A DNA stretch of 64,000 nt from CATOSD01 sp034421955 (GCA_034421955.1 DAOUJZ010000013.1:1-64000); one strand, 5' to 3'. Counted from the stretch's first letter, positions 42,060-51,366 are shown. Translations and numbers: made by a program. The notes: generated by a model from the sequence alone, not told the origin.

Positions 42060-42778
42060 TGACCGCCGCCCGACGTCCGCCGCCGCCCGCCGAAGCGCGG
42101 CCAGACGCCTTCGCGGGATTCCCGCGCGGGGTGCGGCATGTCCCCGTTCCCGGCCCCATCTTCGGCTCGCTGCTGGAGCAGATCGACGACTTGGCCGAGT
42201 TGAAGTGCGTACTCCGTGTAATCTGGCTGCTCCATCAGAAGAAGGGGCCAAGGGTCGTCACGCTCACCGAGGTGCTCGCCGACCGCACCCTCGCCGCGGC
42301 CCTCTCCCCCGACGGCGCGCCCGACCCGGACGCGGTTCGCCGCGCCCTGGCGCGCGCCGTCCGCCGCGGCGTGCTCGCCACCAACGTCATTCCCGCGAAG
42401 GCGGGAACGGACGCCGGCCAGCGTCTCTTCGCCCTCAACAGCGAGCAGGACAGGGCAGCGCTCGCCAGGCTTGCAGGCGACGGCGCCCCCCCTCCACGCT
42501 CCGGCGAACCCATGGAGTGGGAGGCCGCCACCGAGCGGCCCAACATTTTCGCGATATACGAAGACAACGTGGGCATGATCACCCCCATGATCGCCGAGGA
42601 GCTGGAAAGGGCCGAGGCCGACTATCCAGCCGAATGGATCGAAGACGCCGTGCGGGAGGCCGTCAGCCTCAACAGGCGAAGCTGGCGCTACATAGCCCGC
42701 ATACTGGAGCGGTGGAAGCACGAGGGCAGAAACGATGGAGAGCCTGGCAGACGCACTGCAAAGACTAGCCGCTACTAG
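42056..42778 (+). CDS. DnaD-like primosomal protein with a repeat-derived insert
   Basis: 240 residues. The N-terminal half (about 35-130) looks like a winged helix (ELKCVLRVIWLLHQKKG, VRRALARAVRRGVL). The C-terminal 80 residues match the DnaD/DnaB-II domain (NIFAIYEDNVGMITPMIAEEL, AVSLNRRSWRYIARILERW), which remodels DNA and recruits the helicase loader in Firmicutes. Between them VIPAKAGT is encoded by an in-frame palindromic repeat at 42386-42408. It overlaps dnaB upstream and the DnaC-like gene by 44 bp downstream, fitting a replication-restart or initiation role. Confidence 0.82.
   Translation: MMTAARRPPPPAEARPDAFAGFPRGVRHVPVPGPIFGSLLEQIDDLAELKCVLRVIWLLHQKKGPRVVTLTEVLADRTLAAALSPDGAPDPDAVRRALARAVRRGVLATNVIPAKAGTDAGQRLFALNSEQDRAALARLAGDGAPPPRSGEPMEWEAATERPNIFAIYEDNVGMITPMIAEELERAEADYPAEWIEDAVREAVSLNRRSWRYIARILERWKHEGRNDGEPGRRTAKTSRY
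42386..42408. repeat. Palindromic repeat family 3 inserted in-frame
   Basis: GTCATTCCCGCGAAGGCGGGAAC, shown here only by its arms TTCCCGC and GCGGGAA, is a close relative of 12827-12850. It lies within the DnaD-like reading frame and encodes VIPAKAG. Confidence 0.8.
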
Positions 42779-44090
42779 AAGAGCTCAAAACGGCAACGCC
42801 AGGGACAACGGCTTCGAACGCCCGGAGCCGGCGTGCGCCCTCTGCCTGGACCTCGGCTGGACCACCCCCGACGTGCCGCCCGGCGACCCCGAGTTCGGCC
42901 GCCGCATCGTCTGCCGGTGCCAGCAGCCCCAGATCGAGCGCGAGCGCCAGGATCGCCTCGTCCGCTACAGCAACCTCTCAAATCTCACCCGCTCCACGTT
43001 CGACACGCTCGACCCCCGTGGCCGCGCCGACGACCCCGAAAGCCGCGAGCTCTTCGCCACAGCCCTCGCTGCCGCCGAGAGCTTCGCTGAGAACGCCGAG
43101 GGCTGGCTCCTAATCAGCGGCCCCAACGGCTCCGGCAAGACCCACATCGCCGCGGCCATAGCCAACCGACTTATCGAGCGGGGCCGCCCCGCGCTGTTCG
43201 TCCACGTACCCGACCTGCTCGACCACCTGCGCGCCGCCTTCTCCCCCCAGGCCGAAATCTCCTACGACGACCTGTTCGAGCAGGTCCGCAACGCCCCTAT
43301 GCTTGTACTCGACGAACTCGGCAGCCACAGCGCCACGCCCTGGGCCGAGGAGAAGCTGCGCCAGATAATCAACCACCGCTTTACCGCCCAACTGCCCACC
43401 GTCGTCACCACCACCGCGCGTGAGCACGAACTGGAGCCCTACCTGCGCACCCGGCTGACCGACCCCCAGGTAAGCGTGACCGTCCGCACCCGCCTTCACT
43501 CCGAGCCATGGCGCCGTAGCTGGGGCCAGATAGACCCCGAGATGCTCCGCCGCATGACCTTCGAGTCGTTCGACGTGCGCGGCAACGAGTGCACCCACGA
43601 GCAACGGATGAGCCTCGAGTCCGCCCTGGCGTCGGCCGCCAGCTACGCGAGAGACCCGGACGGCTGGCTCACCCTGTTCGGCGAAACCGGCGTGGGCAAA
43701 ACCCACCTCGCCGTGGCCATAGCCTCCGCGCGCGTTAGAGCGGGCGATGAGGTGTTCTTCGCCTTCGTGCCGGAACTTCTCGATCACTTGAGGAGCGCGT
43801 TCGACCCCGACAGCTCCGCCCCCTACGGACGGATCTTCGAGCAGGTAAAGAGCGCCAAAGTGCTGATCCTGGACAGCTTGGGCGACGAGACGACCAGCGC
43901 CTGGGGCCAGGAGAAGCTGTACCAGATCATCGTGCGTCGCCACAACGCCAGGCTTCCCACCGTCATTACGACCAGGGAGAACTTCATGGGGCAGTGGGGT
44001 AACATCGCCTCCCGTGTTCGGGACTTCTCCATTGGCCACATCGCCCGTATGGACGCCAACGACTACCGCATCCGCGGCCCCAGGGGCTAG
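42735..44090 (+). CDS. Double-headed DnaC/DnaI-like helicase loader
   Basis: 451 residues, about twice a normal DnaC or DnaI. A zinc-finger-like N-terminus (C34, C37, C60, C62) resembles DnaI. Two AAA+ modules follow. Module 1 has Walker A GPNGSGKT at 129-136 and Walker B VLDELG with D193 and E194, but lacks a clear C-terminal arginine finger. Module 2 has Walker A GETGVGKT at 316-323 and Walker B LILDSLG, where the catalytic acidic residue is Ser (S381), and keeps an arginine-rich ASRVRD at 425-430. The modules look complementary, one supplying hydrolysis residues and the other the finger. It overlaps the DnaD-like gene and should load DnaB. Confidence 0.85.
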   Translation: MESLADALQRLAATRRAQNGNARDNGFERPEPACALCLDLGWTTPDVPPGDPEFGRRIVCRCQQPQIERERQDRLVRYSNLSNLTRSTFDTLDPRGRADDPESRELFATALAAAESFAENAEGWLLISGPNGSGKTHIAAAIANRLIERGRPALFVHVPDLLDHLRAAFSPQAEISYDDLFEQVRNAPMLVLDELGSHSATPWAEEKLRQIINHRFTAQLPTVVTTTAREHELEPYLRTRLTDPQVSVTVRTRLHSEPWRRSWGQIDPEMLRRMTFESFDVRGNECTHEQRMSLESALASAASYARDPDGWLTLFGETGVGKTHLAVAIASARVRAGDEVFFAFVPELLDHLRSAFDPDSSAPYGRIFEQVKSAKVLILDSLGDETTSAWGQEKLYQIIVRRHNARLPTVITTRENFMGQWGNIASRVRDFSIGHIARMDANDYRIRGPRG

Positions 44091-44094
44091 CCCG

Positions 44095-44454
44095 GTGGTC
44101 TCACCCCACTGCACCTTCTGCGACATAGTGGCCGGCCGGCTGCCCTCCCGCACCCGATATGAAGACGACGACATCCTGGTATTCCACAACCAGCTCGACT
44201 GGGTGCCCGTCATGCTGCTCGTCGTCCCCAAGCGCCACGTCTCCCAGCGCGACCTGTGGGCCAACGGCGGCCTCCTCGCCGCCATGGGCGAGATCGCCGT
44301 CCGCCTCGGCGAAGAGTCCTGCCCCAACGGCTTCCGCGTCCTCTCCAACTTCGGCAGCGACGGCCTCCAGACCCAGCCGCACGGCCACCTTCACGTCGTA
44401 GGCGGCGCTCCCCTCGGCCTCTACATCCGCCCCCGCGGCCCGTACCCGCTTTGA
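44095..44454 (+). CDS. HIT-family nucleotide hydrolase
   Basis: 119 residues from GTG. The histidine triad is HGHLH at 96-100 (H96, H98, H100), with a CTFC zinc-type pair at 6-9 and the usual FCDIVAGRLPSR start. HIT proteins hydrolyse nucleoside phosphoramidates and AMP-lysine conjugates. It starts 4 bp after the loader stop. The substrate is not evident. Confidence 0.88.
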   Translation: MVSPHCTFCDIVAGRLPSRTRYEDDDILVFHNQLDWVPVMLLVVPKRHVSQRDLWANGGLLAAMGEIAVRLGEESCPNGFRVLSNFGSDGLQTQPHGHLHVVGGAPLGLYIRPRGPYPL

Positions 44455-44486
44455 CACCCGCCCCCTCCTGCAATACCATCTCTCCC

Positions 44487-45302
44487 ATGGCACCACCGCG
44501 CGACATAGGCATCGTCGGCTGCGGCACGATCGGGCGCAAGATGGCCGCCGAGCTCGACTGCGGCGCCGTTCCTGGCGCGCGACTGGCCGCGCTCAACAGC
44601 CGCGACATGCGTAAGGCCGCCGCCTTCGCCGCCACCCTCTCCGCGCAGCCGCCCGTGCTCCCGCTCGACGAGCTTGCCGCCGCCTCCGACATGGTGGTGG
44701 AGACTGCCACAGGCGAGGCGCTGGACGCCATAGCCAGGGCCGCCCTCGGCGCGGGCAAAGACCTGATGGTGCTCAGCTGCGGCGCCCTGCTGGGCAGGGA
44801 TGACCTGTTCGAGATGGCCCGCCGCAACGGCGCGACCATCGTCGTTCCCTCCGGCGCAATCGTAGGACTCGACGGTGTCGTCTCCGCGTCCGCGGGCCGC
44901 ATCGAAAGCGTAACCATGGTCACCCGCAAACCGCCCGACGGTCTCCGCGGCTCTCCCGGCGCGGAACGCTCGGACGTCGACCTCGACGCGATCACCGAGC
45001 CGGCGCTGCTCTACGAAGGCCCCGTCGAGGTGGCCTGCCGCCTCTTCCCCGCCAATGTGAACGTCTCCGCCGCGCTCAGCCTGGCGGGCATCGGCCCCAA
45101 GAAGACCACCACCCGCGTCTACGCCGATCCCACCGTCACCCGGAACACCCACGAGATAATCGTCGAGGGCGAGTTCGGCCGGTTCTCCCTGAAGATTGAG
45201 AACGTGCCCTCGCCATCCAATCCCCGGACAGGCATACTCTCCGCGCTGTCCGCCCTCGCCACCCTCAAGAAGCTCACGTCCCACCTCCAGGTGGGCACCT
45301 AG
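44487..45302 (+). CDS. nadX: L-aspartate dehydrogenase NadX
   Basis: 271 residues. The Rossmann motif GCGTIG is at 11-16, followed by the domain pattern of aspartate dehydrogenase (VETATGEALDAIARAALGAGKDLMVLSCGAL, PSGAIVGLDGV, FPANVNVSAALSLAGIGP). It oxidises aspartate to iminoaspartate, replacing NadB, and so feeds NadA (13737-14945). The next gene, an NMN deamidase, also belongs to NAD metabolism. Confidence 0.9.
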   Translation: MAPPRDIGIVGCGTIGRKMAAELDCGAVPGARLAALNSRDMRKAAAFAATLSAQPPVLPLDELAAASDMVVETATGEALDAIARAALGAGKDLMVLSCGALLGRDDLFEMARRNGATIVVPSGAIVGLDGVVSASAGRIESVTMVTRKPPDGLRGSPGAERSDVDLDAITEPALLYEGPVEVACRLFPANVNVSAALSLAGIGPKKTTTRVYADPTVTRNTHEIIVEGEFGRFSLKIENVPSPSNPRTGILSALSALATLKKLTSHLQVGT

Positions 45303-45341
45303 AACCAACGCCGGCCCCGCGCCGGCCCACGGGAGAATGTA

Positions 45342-45812
45342 ATGAAGGTAGAAGAAGTCGCCCAACTGCTCACCGCCGCCGGCAAGACCGTTACCGTCGC
45401 AGAGGCCTGCACCTGCGGCCTGCTGGGCTACATCCTCGGCTCCGTGCCCGGTAGCTCGCGCTACTTCCCCGGCGGTGTAATCGCCTACACCGGCGGGCTC
45501 AAGCAGAAAGTGCTGGGCGTATCGGACGAGCTATACGACACCAAGGGCAGCGTAAGCCCCGAGATGGCCGTCGCCATGGCCCAGGGCGCGCAGCGGCTCA
45601 CCGGCTGCGACTATGCGCTGTCCACCACGGGCGTCACCGGCCCCGCCACCGGCATGTCCGGCGTGCCCATCGGCACGTTCTACATCGGACTGGTCGGGCC
45701 TGACGGCCTCGAAGTCGCCGAGCGCATCCAGGCCGACGCCAACGAGCGCGACGGCAACAAGCGCCAGGCCGCCCAGGCCGCCCTCGACCTGCTAGGGCAG
45801 CACCTGGCCTAG
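45342..45812 (+). CDS. pncC: NMN amidohydrolase, CinA C-terminal domain protein
   Basis: 156 residues, the stand-alone CinA-C size. It converts NMN to NaMN, recycling the product of NAD-dependent ligase. Motifs: TVAEACTCGLLGYILGSVPGSSRYFPGGVIAYTGG and STTGVTGPATG. The usual CTGG reads CTCG. It follows nadX by 39 bp. Confidence 0.9.
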   Translation: MKVEEVAQLLTAAGKTVTVAEACTCGLLGYILGSVPGSSRYFPGGVIAYTGGLKQKVLGVSDELYDTKGSVSPEMAVAMAQGAQRLTGCDYALSTTGVTGPATGMSGVPIGTFYIGLVGPDGLEVAERIQADANERDGNKRQAAQAALDLLGQHLA

Positions 45813-45880
45813 CGCCGCTGATCCCCGCCGCCTGACCTGCCGTCCCCGCCTGTTCGCACACGGCCGAGACTGGGCCCTAA

Positions 45881-45908
45881 TGGACACTCTACTGACACCG
45901 AGTATCAT
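45881..45908 (+). promoter_or_regulatory. Promoter of the M16 peptidase gene
   Basis: TGGACA at 45881-45886, a 16-bp spacer and TATCAT at 45903-45908, about 28 bp upstream of the ATG at 45936. Confidence 0.55.
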
Positions 45909-45935
45909 GAAACACCGCCCAACCCGGAGTAACCG

Positions 45936-48590
45936 ATGACCACCATCTCCTACGACAAGTTCACCCTCCCCAACGGCCTCGACGTGATCCTCCACGAGGA
46001 CCACGCCCTCCCGATGACTGCCGTCAACGTCTGGTATCACGTCGGCTCCAAGGACGAGCAGGCCGGCAAGACAGGCTTCGCCCACCTGTTCGAGCACGTC
46101 ATGTTCGAAGGCTCCAAGCACCACGACCGCAGCTACTTCGAGCCGCTCCAAAAGGTCGGCGCTAACCTCAACGGCTCCACCACCTCCGACCGCACCAACT
46201 ACTGGGAGACCGTCCCGTCCAACTACCTGGAGCTCGCCCTCTGGCTCGAGTCCGACAGGATGGGCTACCTCCTCGACGCGCTGGACCAGAAGCGGTTCGA
46301 CGTCCAGCGCGACGTCGTGAAGAACGAGCGCCGCCAGAGCTACGAGAACCGCCCCTACGGCATGGCCCATCTGCTGCTCCAGTCCGCTGTCTTCCCCTCG
46401 CCGCACCCCTATAGCTGGCCTGTCATCGGCTCGATGGAGGACCTCGACGCTGCCAGCCTCGACGACGTGCGCGACTTCTTCCGCAAGTACTACGCCCCCT
46501 CCAACGCCAGCCTCGCCATCGCCGGCGACTTCGATCCCGACGACGCCAGGCGTCTCGTCGAGCGCTACTTCGGCGGCCTCCCGCCGGGGCCTCCCATCAG
46601 CCGCATCGGCCGCATGGAATCGGACCTGTCCGGGACCGTCTCCCTGAACATGCGGGACAGGGTGCAGCTCGCACGGCTCTACCTGGTCTGGCCCACCGGC
46701 GCAATCTTTGGCCCGGACGAGGCCGCCGTCACCATGCTCTCCAGCGTGCTCGGCGACGGGCGCAGCTCCCGCCTGTACGACTCGCTCGTCTACCGGAAGC
46801 AGATCGCGCGGGACGTCGGCGTCTACAACCATGCCCAGGAGATAGCCGGCGAGTTCCACCTCCAGGTGACGCTGAACGAGGGCCACTCCCCCGAGCAGGC
46901 CGAGGAGGCGCTGCGTGGCCATATCGAGCGCATCGTCGAGGAGCCGCCCACGGAGGAGGAGCTTCAACGCGCCAGGAACCGCATCCGCAGCGCCCATGTG
47001 CGCCAGCTCGAGCGCCTGGGCGGATTCGGCGGCAGGGCCGACCAGCTCAACTACTACAACACCCTCGCCGGCGACCCGGGCGCCATCAACACAGACCTGG
47101 ACAGGTACGACGCCGTCACGCCCGAGCAGGTGCGCCAGGCCGCCGAGGCCACGCTCAACGGCGCCCACGTGCGCCTCGTGGTCACCCCCGAAAGGCCCCT
47201 GCGCGCGTCCGCCGAATCGCTCGACCGCACCGCCATGCCCTCAGCCGCGTCGCCGGCCCGCTTCACGCCGCCCAGGCCGCGCACCCTGCGGCTCTCCAAC
47301 GGGATCGGCGTCCGGTTCGTGCGCAAGCCCGGCGTGCCGATGGTCGCCGTCCGCGCCGTCGTTCGCGCCGGGGCCACAATGGACCCACAGGACAGCCCCG
47401 GACTGTCCAACTTTGCCGCCTCTATGCTTCCCGAAGGCACCGCCAGCCGCAGCAGCCAGCAGATAGCCGCCCAGATGGAGTTCCTGGGCGCTCACCTCGG
47501 CGTGGACGTGGCGCGCGAGCATTCCGTCGTCTCCACCGCCGCTCTCACCTCGCACTGGGAGGCGGCGCTCGAAATTCTCGCCGACTCGCTCCGAAACGCC
47601 GCCTTCCCCGATTTCGACCTCAAGCGTATGCGCGAGCGCCACCTGACCGACCTGCGACGTGTCGCAGACAACCCCGCAAGCATCGCCGCCAGGGCCTCCA
47701 GGGGACTCTTCTACGGCCCGGTATCGGCCTATGGCCATCCGGTGTCCGGCAACGAGGACATGGTACGCGGAGTCTCCCGCGATGACCTGATGGCCCACTA
47801 CGCGACGCTGTACGCTCCGGCCAACACCACGCTCGTAGTGGTCGGTGATCTGGATGAGTCGGACGCGCTCGACAAGCTGGAGGCCGCTTTCGGCGACTGG
47901 CAGGGAGACGACGCGCCCGCCGCTCCGCCTGACGACGCCGCTCCGCCCGCGCCCGACGAGATCGTGGTGCACATAGCCGACAAGCCCGGCGCGCCGCAGT
48001 CCGTCATTCGCGCCGGACACCTCGTCATCCCGCGTCGCCACCCCGACTACCACGCGCTCAACGTGCTCAACTACCTGTTCGGCGGCCAGTTCTCGGCTCG
48101 TCTCAACACCAACCTCCGCCAGGACAAGGGCTACAGCTACGGCTACACCTCGTCCATAAGCTGGTTCGCCGGCCCCTCGATGTTGGTCGCCGGCGGCGGA
48201 GTGCAGACCGCCGTGACCGCAGACGCCGTGTCCGAGACCATCAAGGAGTTCCGCGAGATACGCTCCACCCGCCCCGCGACTGCCGATGAGCTTACCGACG
48301 CCCTGGACGGTATACGCCGCGGCCTCCCCGGCCAGTTCGAGACCGCGTCCCAGACCGCGATGCAGCTGACCCGCATGGTCGTCCACGACCTGCCCGACGA
48401 CTACTTCGACACTTACCTCGACGCCCTCGACGCGCTCACCCTCGACGACATCCGCCGCGTCGCCGTCGACCACCTCGACGACACCCGGCTCGTCGTCCTT
48501 GTAGTCGGCGACCGCGAAACCATCGAGCCCGACCTCCGCGCCCTCGGCCACCCAGTGGCGGCCGTAGACTACGAAGGGCGGGAGGTGTAG
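45936..48590 (+). CDS. M16-family zinc metallopeptidase, two fused halves
   Basis: 884 residues, two M16 repeats in one chain. The active half has the inverted zinc motif HLFEH (H50, E53, H54) and the distal ligand E131 exactly 77 residues after H54, as in pitrilysin. The second half (about 440-880) lacks HxxEH but keeps the fold (AVVRAGATMDPQDSPGLSNFAASML; RLNTNLRQDKGYSYGY). No signal peptide is visible, so cytoplasmic or unconventional location is likely. It degrades oligopeptides in the family generally. Two repeats follow the stop. Confidence 0.93.
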   Translation: MTTISYDKFTLPNGLDVILHEDHALPMTAVNVWYHVGSKDEQAGKTGFAHLFEHVMFEGSKHHDRSYFEPLQKVGANLNGSTTSDRTNYWETVPSNYLELALWLESDRMGYLLDALDQKRFDVQRDVVKNERRQSYENRPYGMAHLLLQSAVFPSPHPYSWPVIGSMEDLDAASLDDVRDFFRKYYAPSNASLAIAGDFDPDDARRLVERYFGGLPPGPPISRIGRMESDLSGTVSLNMRDRVQLARLYLVWPTGAIFGPDEAAVTMLSSVLGDGRSSRLYDSLVYRKQIARDVGVYNHAQEIAGEFHLQVTLNEGHSPEQAEEALRGHIERIVEEPPTEEELQRARNRIRSAHVRQLERLGGFGGRADQLNYYNTLAGDPGAINTDLDRYDAVTPEQVRQAAEATLNGAHVRLVVTPERPLRASAESLDRTAMPSAASPARFTPPRPRTLRLSNGIGVRFVRKPGVPMVAVRAVVRAGATMDPQDSPGLSNFAASMLPEGTASRSSQQIAAQMEFLGAHLGVDVAREHSVVSTAALTSHWEAALEILADSLRNAAFPDFDLKRMRERHLTDLRRVADNPASIAARASRGLFYGPVSAYGHPVSGNEDMVRGVSRDDLMAHYATLYAPANTTLVVVGDLDESDALDKLEAAFGDWQGDDAPAAPPDDAAPPAPDEIVVHIADKPGAPQSVIRAGHLVIPRRHPDYHALNVLNYLFGGQFSARLNTNLRQDKGYSYGYTSSISWFAGPSMLVAGGGVQTAVTADAVSETIKEFREIRSTRPATADELTDALDGIRRGLPGQFETASQTAMQLTRMVVHDLPDDYFDTYLDALDALTLDDIRRVAVDHLDDTRLVVLVVGDRETIEPDLRALGHPVAAVDYEGREV

Positions 48591-48601
48591 GGGGAAGTGG
48601 C

Positions 48602-48641
48602 GTCCCCTCTCCCCCGTGCGGGAGAGGGCTAGGGTGAGGGG
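48602..48641 (+). repeat. Palindromic repeat family 2 (CCCCTCTCCC type)
   Basis: Arms CCCCTCTCCC and GGGAGAGGG with the tail CTAGGGTGAGGGG. A relative is at 55634-55672. It follows the M16 stop by about 12 bp and could also terminate transcription. Confidence 0.75.
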
Positions 48642-48712
48642 CGTGCCTCAGCCCACCGCTGCGTTGCGCAAGTCCAGTTCTTTACCAGCGCCGCCTCGCG
48701 CGCCACATTTTG

Positions 48713-48750
48713 CCATTCCGAGCGGAGCGGAGCGCAGCCGAGGAATCTAA
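48713..48750 (+). repeat. Dispersed repeat CATTCCGAGCGGAGCGG type
   Basis: The run CCATTCCGAGCGG...GAGGAATCT is a familiar intergenic repeat type (pairing TTCC with GGAA). No second copy is present in the window, so the assignment rests on recollection. Confidence 0.4.
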
Positions 48751-48876
48751 AGACCCTCTGCGGGAGGCTAGCGTGTCCTGTACTGCGGACCTTTCGCTGG
48801 AAGATCTCGATATAGGAACTGTCCGGCGCCTCCCGGCACACTCGCTGCGAGCCTTGGCCCTCGTCAAGCCACCGAG

Positions 48877-50361
48877 TTACTCATCAATGACGAGAAACTG
48901 CCCCATCATGCCCAGGTCCTCGTGATCGAGGATATGGCAGTGGAACATATACGGAATGTCTTCAGCGGCGTAAGTGTTGAATCGGGCGGCGATGCCGACC
49001 TCACGGTCGGCATTCACCCACACGGAGTCCTCCCAACCAGATTCTTCCGGTGGCGGCGGTTCGCCGTTGATAGACAATATCTGAAACTGAATCTGGTGGG
49101 GGTGGAACACGTGCTCGCCGTCATCGCTGGAGAGAGTCCAGCGCTCGGTATCTCCGAGTCGCACCGTTACGTCTATCCTGCTCATGTCGAACTGGACTCC
49201 GTTGATTGCCCAGCTTGCGTCGAACTCCCAGAAGTTACGCGCGTCCTCCATGTGGAAACTCCGATCCACCGTGATCTCCGACTCGGATATTCGCTCTATG
49301 GTGGCGAGCTTGTCCGGAAGCGTACCCTCTCCCACAACTGATGCGTTCGGGCGGAGCTCCAGCACCCGGCCAAACGTACTATCGACCAGAGCGACGGATT
49401 CCACCCCGACGTCGACGACTATCTCGGCTCGGTCTCCGGGCGCGAGCGCCAACTGCTCGATTACGACGGGACTAGCCAGATAGCCGCCGTCGGAAGCTAT
49501 CTTGGTCATATCGGCCCCCTCTACGCCGAGGTGGTAAATCCGGGCCTGGCTGCCGTTCAGCAACCGGAGACGAACCAACCCAGTGGGTGTCTCGACGTAA
49601 GCGTTGATAGTGCCGTTTACCGTCAGAACGCCATCGAGATTGCCCTCCTCGCTGTTGTCTATGGCGAAATCGAGCTGGCTGTCGCCGGTGAAGTCCCTGT
49701 CCTGGATGATAACCGGAATGTCGTCAACGCCGTAGGTCGCCGGCAGCGCCACGGCTGCGGGGCTGTCGTCTTCGATGATTATCAGACCTGCGGCGCCGCG
49801 GTAAACATGCTCGGCTGTGGACCCGTGCGCATGGGGGTGATACCAGAGAGTGGCTGCCGGCTGGATAACGTCGAAGTCGGCAACCCAGGTCTTTCCGGGC
49901 TCGATAAGACTGTGGGGGCCGCCGTCGGCCTCGGCCGGGACGTCGGCGCCGTGCCAGTGCGTCGTCGTGATCTCGTCCAGTTCGTTCGTGACGCTGATGG
50001 CCACCGAGTCCCCGGTTCTGAGAAGAAGCGTGGGGCCTAGCACAGACGCGCCGTTGTAGGAGTAGGTGTCCGTCATCCGTGCCTGTTTGTAGTCGTGCTG
50101 TGAAGCGCCTATCGTAAGCCCGTAGTGTGAGACGCCATTCTCAATCGTCGGCTCGAGCAGCGCCGGGATCGACAAGGGCGCCGCCGCCGGCGTATCGACC
50201 GATGCCCGCTCGACGTCGGCGCAGCCAGCAAGCAAGGCGGCCGCCACGAGGACGCCTACCACAACGCTTACCCTGATTATGGCGCGAACACGATTACGCC
50301 GAGGCGCCGGAGTGCGGGCAACCCGGTATTGCCCTGGATAGTCGGACCAATCGCGATTCAA
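48877..50361 (-). CDS. Multicopper oxidase lipoprotein
   Basis: 494 residues from TTG at 50361, chosen because CCAGGAGG is 10 bp upstream; another TTG at 50439 lacks one. A basic N-terminus and hydrophobic helix end in the lipobox LLAGC, so it is exported and lipid-anchored. All four copper motifs are present: THWHG, YHPHAHG, HPHQIQF and HCHILDHEDLGMM (type 1, 2 and 3 copper sites). It should oxidise a substrate (copper, manganese, phenolics) with reduction of O2 to water. No copper-homeostasis genes are adjacent. Confidence 0.92.
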   Translation of the reverse strand: MNRDWSDYPGQYRVARTPAPRRNRVRAIIRVSVVVGVLVAAALLAGCADVERASVDTPAAAPLSIPALLEPTIENGVSHYGLTIGASQHDYKQARMTDTYSYNGASVLGPTLLLRTGDSVAISVTNELDEITTTHWHGADVPAEADGGPHSLIEPGKTWVADFDVIQPAATLWYHPHAHGSTAEHVYRGAAGLIIIEDDSPAAVALPATYGVDDIPVIIQDRDFTGDSQLDFAIDNSEEGNLDGVLTVNGTINAYVETPTGLVRLRLLNGSQARIYHLGVEGADMTKIASDGGYLASPVVIEQLALAPGDRAEIVVDVGVESVALVDSTFGRVLELRPNASVVGEGTLPDKLATIERISESEITVDRSFHMEDARNFWEFDASWAINGVQFDMSRIDVTVRLGDTERWTLSSDDGEHVFHPHQIQFQILSINGEPPPPEESGWEDSVWVNADREVGIAARFNTYAAEDIPYMFHCHILDHEDLGMMGQFLVIDE

Positions 50362-50472
50362 TTCGTGCTTCCCTCCTGGAGGAAATTGCAAGTGACGGCA
50401 AGTGACAAGGCGGTCAGACCCAACTGAGGAAGCTATCAACCCTGGGCGACTTGCGTCAAAAATTTCAGGCTG

Positions 50473-51189
50473 CTAGGCGATGCGCAGCGTCTCCACCTCG
50501 GTCGAGTCCGTGCGGCCCGCGTCGGCCAGCTCTCGGAATCGCTTTGCGCGCTCCTGAAGCGCCGGTTCCCGGACGGAGAGGAGATGCGGGTGCTCCACTT
50601 GCTCGAACCGGTCGCTCTCACGGCGCCAGCGGTGCAGCAGCCGGGCGTGAGGAACGCCGCCAACCACGCGGTCGATTTCGTAGACCGCGGCAATGCGGCG
50701 CCAGAAGTCGTCGCGATTGGCGCCCATGCGCTCGATGTAGACCATGTAATCGATCAGGGAAGCGTCCTCGTCGGCCACCCCGTTGCCGTGACAGACGGCG
50801 GCGTAAGCCTCTTCAACGCTGGGCGCGTGGAGGCCGACCGTAAGGGAAAAGCCGGCGCGCATGGTCTGGAACACCCGGCGCACCGGCGAGCCCCAGATGT
50901 AGCCGGGCATACCATCCACTTGGGCGAACTCGCCCACCACCAGGTAGCCCCCGTCGGGGCGCTGCGCGAGCTCCTCCATCTCCGCTTCGCTGCCGCTCAG
51001 GTGGTGGAGTGGCGCGCTTCGCGGCGCGAAGTCGAGCATGGCCCTGCCGACCGTGCTCTTTCCGGCCAACCGCGGCACGGCCACGATCATGAACGACCGC
51101 TTCTCTTCGGCGATGGCCGACAGTGTGGCCGCCACCCCGGCGCTCATAGTGCCGTTCCGAACCAGGTCCAGCAGGGTCAACTCAGCCAA
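50473..51189 (-). CDS. CpaF/VirB11-like P-loop ATPase
   Basis: 238 residues from TTG with GGAGG 7 bp upstream. RSFMIVAVPRLAGKSTVGRAML resembles a Walker A whose first Gly is missing (VPRLAGKST). VRRVFQTMRAGFSLTVGLHAPSVEEAYAA resembles the arginine-rich region and the histidine-box of type II/IV secretion ATPases. The protein is much shorter than CpaF and has no pilus genes nearby, so it may be a divergent, perhaps inactive, relative. Assignment is tentative. Confidence 0.5.
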   Translation of the reverse strand: MAELTLLDLVRNGTMSAGVAATLSAIAEEKRSFMIVAVPRLAGKSTVGRAMLDFAPRSAPLHHLSGSEAEMEELAQRPDGGYLVVGEFAQVDGMPGYIWGSPVRRVFQTMRAGFSLTVGLHAPSVEEAYAAVCHGNGVADEDASLIDYMVYIERMGANRDDFWRRIAAVYEIDRVVGGVPHARLLHRWRRESDRFEQVEHPHLLSVREPALQERAKRFRELADAGRTDSTEVETLRIA

Positions 51190-51366
51190 GGTCGTGCCTC
51201 CTACGCTTTGGGATGAATTCTAAAGAATGAACGGCAGCCGGGCAACCCGGGATTGGCCGCTCCGAGGATGGAAGGGATGGATGGAAGGTAGGATGGCCAG
51301 ATGGGTAAGGTTGGCCCCGCATCCGCCATAGCCCGCCCCACCTGGCTACCTCACGCCGTCCTCACC

